Source: Aphrophora alni | Taxonomy: Eukaryota > Arthropoda > Insecta > Hemiptera > Aphrophoridae | DNA: 64,000 bases | Direction: 5' to 3' | Assembly: GCA_963513935.1 (NCBI GenBank) | Contig: OY740774.1 | Span: 86,142,890-86,206,889, forward strand | Part shown: one piece after another, positions 56,860 through 64,000 of the stretch | Numbering within the stretch: the stretch's first letter is position 1 | Layout of the letters: each line of letters starts with the position of its first letter | Translations under genes and position numbers: made by a program | The notes under the pieces: generated by a model | Told to the model about the DNA's origin: nothing | The model's database searches: none | What the model saw: the letters and a program-made list of their open reading frames with translations, nothing else

Positions 56860-57105
56860 TCAACAGTAATAAAAAACCATGTTGTACAGTACATAATACT
56901 ACATCTACTATAAACACATCACAACAGGGAGAATAATACAATTTAAATACTTTATGGATGGTTTGCTTCTTGCACATTGATTGTAGTGTTAGTAAACATA
57001 GATAAACACCCGAATCCTGCTTCCTTCTAAAAAAGCGTGGACCTCAGTGACTGTAAACTAAATTAGCTGGAAGCGTAAACATTCTGACTACTGTGTATAT
57101 ATAAG
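56860..57105 (-). repeat. Dispersed repeat 'GTAGTC-GTGTACAGT' family, inverted copy
   Basis: The reverse complement begins CACAGTAGTCAGAATGTTTA, continues AGTCACTGAGGTCCACGC and AAGAAGCAAACCATCC, and ends TGTACTGTACAACATGG. Its GAAGCAAACCATCC segment matches the 26-kb inverted copy at about 26808. Confidence 0.6.
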
Positions 57106-57109
57106 TCTA

Positions 57110-59780
57110 ATTCATTGATGCAATTGTGTGTATATATAAAAGTTCTATGATATTAGGGGCATATCAGGAAAAATAAATGTAACTGATATGTGCCTAATTT
57201 ATTTGATACTTTTGTAACACTAAAAAATTTTGAAATGATTTGAATGCATATAAATGAAAAAATAAAAAAGTTATAAATTTAAAAGTATTTTGTTTTTCAT
57301 TCAGGTAAAAATGTTTTACGAGATAGTTCTAGAAATCAGTTTTGCGTTGTCAGTTTTTTTTTAACGATTTTTCGATATGACTCGTTCTAGATACTATATT
57401 ATTATATTTAAAGCTTCGAAGCAATCTAGTCCATGCTTTGGAATCGGGAAATAACTCTTTTGTTTGTCGTAATTTTAAAATAGAAAATACAATTTCAAAA
57501 ACGTCCTACATAATATATTGTTTAGCCTAGTTGCAAAGAGGTAAATTTCATAAAGATTGGTAGCCGCGTTTAGCAGTAACTGCGTAACAAGTAAACACCA
57601 ATAAACAAACGTATCAAGTCAACAGTTGGAAAAGTGAACAGTGCTTCTATTACTATGACATAAATTAAATTATTGAATTTCAAATATAAAATGTCTGTTA
57701 TTAAGTTTAGTGTTTTTAGTAGTTTGAAAATTATTACATATGTAGTTAAAAGTGTTTTAATTGTTTATAGGTTCTGATGATGCACATCAAAGAGTCGAAT
57801 CATCTTCTTTGAATAAAATTTGATGATCAAGATCAATCTGGTAAGTAATAACAATAATAAACGTAATCCTTAGAGACCAAAATTGCTTAGTGCTTAAGGT
57901 CAAGTTAAAAAAAACATCTTTTCAAAAAAGGTGTCTCAAAATGGACTTTACCTTTTTTGAAATGGTTAAATCTAATGTGTTAAAATGTAATTAATGTCAG
58001 GTTTTCATAAATTACGAAAATATTTTACAAGTCAAACAAATATTTGAAATATTCACAAGAGAGGGTATATTTCATTCATTTGTAACTCTATCAATTCTCA
58101 ATTGAGAGATTGTTGTTACTCTTTTTTAACTAATAGTTTTCAAGTTAAATTTGGAGGATATGCTCTGGGGTTCCTGAGAATAGTAGACTCACGTTTGTAG
58201 ATATTACAACTACCCACATGTGTTTAAAGGTTTAAAATAATTAACTTTAGAAATCAGATAAATATTAAATTTTAAAATGACATTTTTTATCATCAGATAG
58301 GTTGTAAAAATGTAGAAAATTGTGGTTGTATCATCCAGAATAAGTGATGAGCATTGGAGCAATAATGTCATTGTGTTAGGATATTAATTGCCATGCGGAG
58401 GTCATGTTAAGAAGCTGGAATATAAACTACAGATAAATATCAGGAAAATGTACATGCACGTAATGTTTGTCCTTTAAAAGTTACCAAACAATAGCTCTGG
58501 TTTAATTTTGACTAAGTTATGCTGGGGAGGAGCGTATACTTCTAACAATAAATCCAATAATACTTGCGCAGAATTATCTTGAAAGAGTAATGGCAAAGAA
58601 ATGAAGAGTTAAGAGCTCTGGGCCTCTATTTGTGAATTTAAGGATTCATTCACTGAAGGATTCTTTCACGTCTTTAGAGTAACAAATTTGTTCTTTTGTC
58701 CTCAAGTAACTTGGGAATGAAAAAAACCATATAGTCTTAGAAATAAATTAGACAATATCCCAAACAGAATTGACTACATTGAGTGGATAAACATTTAAGA
58801 ATTGGTGTGAAATCCCTTAAAAGATGCTTATGTGGTTAATTTGATTATAGGTAATTGTGTGTGTGTGTGGGGGGGTGTAGATGATAATTATATGAGCATT
58901 TGTAATTTGAGGTTTGGGTGTAATTGGGAATGTAGGGTTAGATTGGTGAATGCAAACGGTGAACGTAAAAAGAAGTGATTATTTATATTTTGGCTTACAG
59001 GCAAAGATAAGCTCTTTGAAAAATCCCAAGTATATGGTTATTTTTTTTTGGTTTTATCTATTGAACAAATAGTTATATATATATATATATATATTTTTTT
59101 TTCTTTGTAAAATTTACAAGAGGGAGGAATTTTCCAGAAAAGATTGTATATTATTTATTTATGAAAAGATGTCTTTTTATTTCCAGTGATATATTATCTT
59201 GAAAAACACAGAAGCTCTTAGAATCAATAAATTTCAAAAAATATTATATTTTATTTAAATGATGAAAATCCTAAAACACGCTTTGCTTCAAGGTCTCGCT
59301 AATATTTATTGCACTTATTAGTTGTATGGTTTTTCATAATGTTTAGTTCTTTCATTTTGTTGCTTGTTTGTATGTGTGTTTTTTTTTGTGTAAGATTATA
59401 AAAAATGGAATTTTTCTTTTTATGTAAATAGCGAAATAAATAAAATGTATATTGTACAAAAAATCTAGTATTATATAACTAGCTATGTGCTGAAGAAAAT
59501 GTATTCTAGATAAGGGAAAATCATTTGGGATCAAGGGAGAATCATTGTAAACTGGGATAAATGAAACACAAACCTCAAAACCTTCGTGATATGTCATAGA
59601 TATTATCAAATTATCTTAATTATTTAAAATTACCAAAATGTTAAAATATAAATTTTAAATATTTGAAATGTTTTGTTAAAATTTTGGAAAATAAATTTTA
59701 AATGTAAACTAATAAGAAATTATAATTTATATATTTTTTTTTTAATATTAGCTTTAAATAATGTTTTCCTTAAACAAAAG
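57110..59780. other. AT-rich stretch, no gene recognised
   Basis: No gene is supported. It contains the CTGATGA motif at 57774, a GT/G-rich patch at 58855-58880 and a short AT microsatellite at 59074-59094. Confidence 0.45.
57774..57818 (+). other. CTGATGA...GAAT...AATAAA motif
   Basis: CTGATGATGCACATC, then AGTCGAATCATC, then TTTGAATAAAATTTGATGAT. This is the most diverged of the four motif copies (GAAT in place of GAAA). AATAAA lies about 13 bases downstream of the GAAT. Confidence 0.3.
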
Positions 59781-59783
59781 GCC

Positions 59784-60000
59784 TCGGTGATTATTCCCTT
59801 ATTTATAAAAGAAGAAGAAAAGAGTATTAAATATAGACCTCCTTCCCCTCGAATTCTCTAATAGCGTCAGGATCAAAAAAGAACAAAAGTCAATAGAGAC
59901 TTGATGGGGAAGATGAAAGAAAACTATCTTACCCAAGACTACACATAAAGTCTAATACTAGTTGGTGTTAATCTAGCAACTAGGGATTCAAATTTTGCTA
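59784..60000 (-). repeat. LINE 3'-terminal fragment, first of two neighbours
   Basis: The plus strand shows CTCGGTGATTATTCCCTTAT, CCCTCGAATTCTCTAATAGC, GTCAGGATCAAAAAAGAACA, GAGACTTGATGGGGAAGATG and CTACACATAAAGTCTAATAC. It is a minus-sense copy lying 300 bp from another. Confidence 0.65.
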
Positions 60001-60302
60001 TTTAAAACACAACTGTTTTCATTCATATATGGTAATAAAAACTTACATCAATAACAACCTCTCGTAGATAATGATAACGTTTATAAAAAGTGCAAATGGT
60101 TATATTGTACCCTTTTACTAAGATATAAACATTTTCAATGCAGCCACATATGAGTTCTTACTCTAGTTTTATACAAACGACAAATTGTTGCAGCCTCTTA
60201 ATTCAAACAATAAGTTTTTTGAGATGTAATCCTCCTAGAAATCGTGTGCTTTAGAATCTCTGCTCCATCCGTTTTAATCTTATTTAAAAGCAAGAAACCT
60301 CT

Positions 60303-60530
60303 AAGTCAATGTCGCCTTATAACACAGGATGAATAGAAGATAAAATAAAAACCCACTAGATTACTTTAATAGTGTCGAAAAGAACAAGAGTTGATCAAGA
60401 GAAACCCGATATAACAGAAAAAAGAGAGGGATCTAGCCCAAGGTTACATGAACAAATTTGTATATTCAGGTAGGATCTCTAAAGATTGTCATATTCAGTG
60501 AGCGATTGAGGACAATCTGGAAATAGTGTC
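60303..60530 (-). repeat. LINE 3'-terminal fragment, second neighbour
   Basis: The plus strand shows AAGTCAATGTCGCCTTATAA, TACTTTAATAGTGTCGAAAA, GAACAAGAGTTGATCAAGAG, AGAGAGGGATCTAGCCCAAG, CAGGTAGGATCTCTAAAGAT and GAGCGATTGAGGACAATCTG. Same orientation as the preceding copy; a local duplication or two insertions. Confidence 0.65.
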
Positions 60531-60534
60531 CTTT

Positions 60535-61010
60535 AACCTCTCCAGTCTATCCTTCTTAGTCAATTGAAATGATCAACTATAAGATATCAAAGAAACCATA
60601 TCTCCTGAAAATTTCATTTTATTTCTACAAGAATAATTATCTATAAAGTAGTAACATAGAGTAAGGTGTAATATAAACATCAGAAACACCGATTTAAAAT
60701 ATCTAATTAGAATAATGAATTACATTAAAGCGTAAGTAATATGCTAACGAGAGGCGTAAATGGTACCGCTAAATGTCAAGTGAAGGCTTGCCAAGAAAAA
60801 AGTGTTTGCTACTGTTATAATTAAATTATAATGGTAATTAATGAATAATAATATCATATGGTTAGTTGAGCGAGCTAAGCGTGGTCTTGTAGTTAGATTG
60901 TTTGACATTTCATTTTTATGTTTAGTATGTATCTACTACCAAACGCTGCCACCAAATTTAATATTTATTTTTTTTTGGAATAAAGCTAATTGTAATCAGG
61001 GTGACTGATT
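60535..61010. other. AT-rich stretch, no gene recognised
   Basis: No gene is supported. GAGCGAGCTAAGCGTGGTCT at 60868 is related to the reverse complement of 28877-28897. Confidence 0.4.
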
Positions 61011-61012
61011 TA

Positions 61013-61597
61013 TATACAGGGTTTTAAAGAAATTGGTTTATTGTTTTAAAATGGCGGTTATTCAAAACAGTTTTTGTACGATCCAAAATATTTAATAAAA
61101 TGATGCGAATGAGAATGCATACAAGGAATAATGAAAAACAAATTAACTGTTTTAGAAATATTTATCCCATTCAATTTTTGTAGACCAAAACATTAAAAAC
61201 TTTTCACATTTTTTAAATTTTTCATTAACCAGCTATCCGCTATTTTTTCTTTGTTTTGTTTTACAAAATAATTTATATCTCTTGAATGACTTTACAGATC
61301 AAGTTGAAATTTTGCACGCTACTCAGAAATGTAAAGATCTAGTTCGAAAAAATCATCAACTTATTCAAATTAACCGTTTCAAAATGGCGGTCATTTAAAT
61401 ATTTTTAATGAAAATAATTCATTTAAGTTATTTTCATTTAAACTCTTTTTAATGCTCGCTCAAACTAGCTCTTTACATTATGACCATCGTACAAAGTTTC
61501 AACTTAATCGGTTAAGCCGTTATAGATATATAAAATAACTGGTAAAAGCGGCGTTTCCAGACACATGTCTACCCGCATTACGGAGACACCCTGTATA
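61013..61597. mobile_element. Palindromic MITE, copy C (585 bp)
   Basis: The ends are TATACAGGGT and ACACCCTGTATA, inside a wider TGATTTATA...TATAAATCA symmetry. The ATGGCGG core occurs twice (near 61051 and 61384, the latter CAAAATGGCGGTCATTTAAA). The region around the second core is palindromic, with TTTAATGAAAATAATTCATT opposite AGTTATTTTCATTTAAA. This is the clearest copy of the family. Confidence 0.75.
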
Positions 61598-61599
61598 AA

Positions 61600-61770
61600 T
61601 CAATTGGAGTACCAACCAACGAAGTCCACGATAGGTGAAGTTGAGGTCGATTTTTAAAATAAGGCAGTCCTGGTTATGATAGGTTAGGTTTCAACGAGCA
61701 AATCACTCATAAACCTTTAAAACTTTTATTAATCCTTAATGATAGTGATTTTTTCAAGTGTACAGTAGCC
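61600..61770 (+). repeat. Dispersed repeat 'GTAGTC-GTGTACAGT' family, 5'-truncated copy
   Basis: It starts within the ACCAACCAACGAAGTCCACG segment and ends TTCAAGTGTACAGTAGCCAT, 135-150 bp later. It directly abuts MITE copy C; the GTAGTC start is missing. Confidence 0.5.
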
Positions 61771-62745
61771 ATGATATTATTAACTTTTAGCTTATTTGTG
61801 GATGGAAGTTCTTCAATTTGTGGATAAAAGCTACGCATATTTTCGGAATATTTTAAAAATAAATCATTCTTTTGTCCTGTTTAATGTAGATTTTAATATA
61901 GCTCATTTTCCTAGTTTTGTTTAGAACATCTAGAAAACAAATTTCATTTTTGTAGATAATTAGTATCCACAGCTTGTATCTTTTAAGTATTCCAGTATAC
62001 GACAGTTCTACATCACTCACGTTTTGTAAAATACAGCTGTAAATTTCAATCTGAAGAAATTAATGAACTATGAAATATGTTCGTAATTTTTTGAGTCGCA
62101 GCCCCATATTCCATAACGCATTAATAAATCATTATTAAGTTTTTGTTTGTCTGTCTAGGTTTTAATGTTTGTAGTTGTACAGACTAAACGGTACTTAGAT
62201 TTGTAATAATAATTACCTACGAGTATTAACTTCACAAGTTTACAACATCATTTATAATAAATCAACTTGAAGGAAGAAATAGAAATGGTGAACATCTATA
62301 ACGAAGCTATAAAAGACGTTCTCTCTCAAAATAGGTTTACCAATTACGATCAAACTTTAGTTAAACGTCGAAATTAATGACTCAAATCATTGAACTAATT
62401 TAGAATTACAAGAAAGATGGTTTAGGAATATTTGGTAAAATCAAAATGAACCCTAAAGCCAACAATTACGAACTTCATTTTAATCAAATACCATTTATAC
62501 TTATGACAAATTTATGGCAGAAAAAACAATCTTAGACGATATTTTACATAAATACTTTTTTTGATAATTGATTGCAACACTCATAAGTATATAAAATTCG
62601 TTATATTTCATTATTATTGGGTGGTATTTTACGCCTGATGAAAAAAGAAGTGTTAGTTTAGTGGGGAATTACTAAGAAATTTTTATTTGTATTATGTCAG
62701 TTATTCAGTTTTACTTTGCATTAACTCACATTTAGGCAAAAATTT
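61771..62745. other. AT-rich stretch, no gene recognised
   Basis: I see nothing that can be supported as a gene or complete repeat. Confidence 0.45.
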
Positions 62746-62749
62746 AGCT

Positions 62750-63210
62750 GTAGCAAATAAAATGACCTTAGGGTAATTAAAGGGGAAAACTATTGCGTTA
62801 AATTATTTATTGAAATATTATTTGTGGGGGGATCAAATAAAACTAGAAGTTGTGATATATAGGTTTATTTCAAGAAAAAATAATATGTTGGCGCTAAACC
62901 AAGTATAAAATGTCAGATATAATGTAAACAAAACGTGACCTATAAATCTGAAAAAAACTGCATTTGAAATAAAATTGCATGGCGAAATCATATATTATAA
63001 TTTTTGTATGATAAATACAACTTAATTTATCCATACAATGAGAATGCGTAGAGTATGAGTTTTAAAAACAGTTTTTGTGAGATGCAAGACAAATAATTCA
63101 TAGTCATTAAAAGATGGATTGGATCTTCATTGATTTAACTTTATTAGGTAGGTAGGTAAAACCAAGGACCTTTATAATTTCACACGTTTGTATGTCTGTA
63201 CAATTTAAAC
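62750..63210 (+). repeat. Copy of the roughly 440-bp repeat unit plus start of the next
   Basis: Blocks shared with 48470-48850 are AATGACCTTAGGGTAATTAA, ATAATATGTTGGCGCTAAAC, GCATGGCGAAATCATATATT, GAGAATGCGTAGAGTATGAG and TTAAAAGATGGATTGGATCT. At 63140 a new unit starts (AGGTAAAACCAAGGACCTTT, ATAATTTCACACGTTTGTAT), just as at 36244. Confidence 0.75.
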
Positions 63211-64000
63211 TGCCGCTTGAAAGACATCGAATTTTATAAAAATAACTGTCCATTTCTGCCAACAAAGTCGTGTAGTTCTAACACACACATAACTGTTTTA
63301 TTATTGAATCGAGGTCATTAACTATGAGCGTGCAAAATCGAAAATAGGGTATTTTTATTCAGCAGTAGCCTACTTGGTAGAAAATTTCATTAAAAAACTT
63401 GATTTAATTTAAACACGATTTCATCTTAAAGCAATTCATACAATTTTATAAAGGGAGATAATTTGATACCAGCATAAGAAATTCAGGGTGGGGGGAAGTC
63501 AGCATTAAAGTAAATAACAGTTTCACCTTTCGACATGTTTGCAGTACCATAAAGTTATGTGACCTGTTAAAAAAATCGTTTGAGTTTTTATGGAAATTTT
63601 CTTTTTGAGTTTAGATAAATTAAAAACAATTAGTTTTGGAATAATATCTGTCTGTTGTATGTGCAGTGTTCAACAGTCCAAACACGTGGATAGAATTTAA
63701 ACAAAATTTAAATTCATATTTTGGTCATATCTAAAGACTTATTTCATTTTATTTCACAACTAAACATTTTTCGAATGACGACCAAATTAAAATTAAGATT
63801 TTCTCCAATTTGGTTAAAACGATTTTGAAAAAAAAATTTGTTTAAGTGTAGCCCCTAAGGAGCCAAATAAATCGGACAGATCGCTGTTTCTTTAAGAAGT
63901 CGGTTAGTAATTTATCGGTAAAAACAACAGAATCATCAATGGGGGTATTAAAATATGTAAATTCATAAAAACGGCTCCACCGATTTCGTTCATATTTTAG
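63211..64000. other. AT-rich stretch, no gene recognised
   Basis: No gene is supported. The last 250 bp hold at least two pieces of the diffuse CTC(A/C)AAAT-GG-T-AAACGATTT repeat, ending AAAACGGCTCCACCGATTTC at the window edge. Confidence 0.45.

Overview
The window looks like gene-poor, AT-rich nuclear DNA of an arthropod, most likely an insect. The evidence is degenerate CCTAA (TTAGG-type) telomere-like sequence at 15.2 kb, remnants of insect-type non-LTR retrotransposons with RNase H domains, Tc1/mariner-like transposase remnants, long AT/CT microsatellites, poly(A)/poly(T) tracts, and no bacterial-style gene packing. I found no intact host gene, rRNA or functional tRNA. Almost every reading frame above 60 codons is chance or low complexity; several begin at TTG or GTG rather than ATG. 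I cannot name the species.

Layout. 0-6.5 kb: AT-rich, largely unassigned, with two dispersed repeats. 6.5-10.2 kb: a pair of about 375-390 bp inverted repeats that bracket a decayed transposase helix-turn-helix fragment. 10-13.6 kb: unassigned, microsatellites and an 87-bp tandem duplication. 13.6-15.4 kb: two facing RNase H remnants of non-LTR elements, then a CCTAA-rich tract. 16-21.6 kb: several foldback/MITE-like elements, a tRNA-derived SINE-like remnant and the C-terminus of another retrotransposon. 22.9-31.2 kb: dispersed 200-300 bp repeats, some nested, a duplicated unidentified ORF-like segment, and LINE remnants. 31-38 kb: mostly AT-rich, with a (CT)83 microsatellite and a roughly 440-bp repeat unit. 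38.24-38.76 kb: a perfect 255-bp inverted repeat with a 15-bp spacer. 39-50 kb: LINE remnants, paired direct repeats and a decayed transposase C-terminus. 50.5-55.2 kb: a cluster of LINE remnants around the best-preserved unit in the window, a 1.15-kb DNA transposon with 144-bp terminal inverted repeats and a truncated DDE transposase. 55-64 kb: LINE 3' fragments, a 585-bp palindromic MITE and further dispersed repeats.

Nothing here forms a pathway or operon. The shared story is mobile DNA: one RNase H-bearing non-LTR family appears to have left at least nine 3'-terminal fragments in both orientations, one MITE family has three complete 579-592 bp copies, one 200-300 bp repeat family has at least six copies, and a CTGANGA...GAAA...AATAA motif recurs four times. 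Repeat relationships were found by eye; identities and boundaries are approximate. No searches or folding programs were run.
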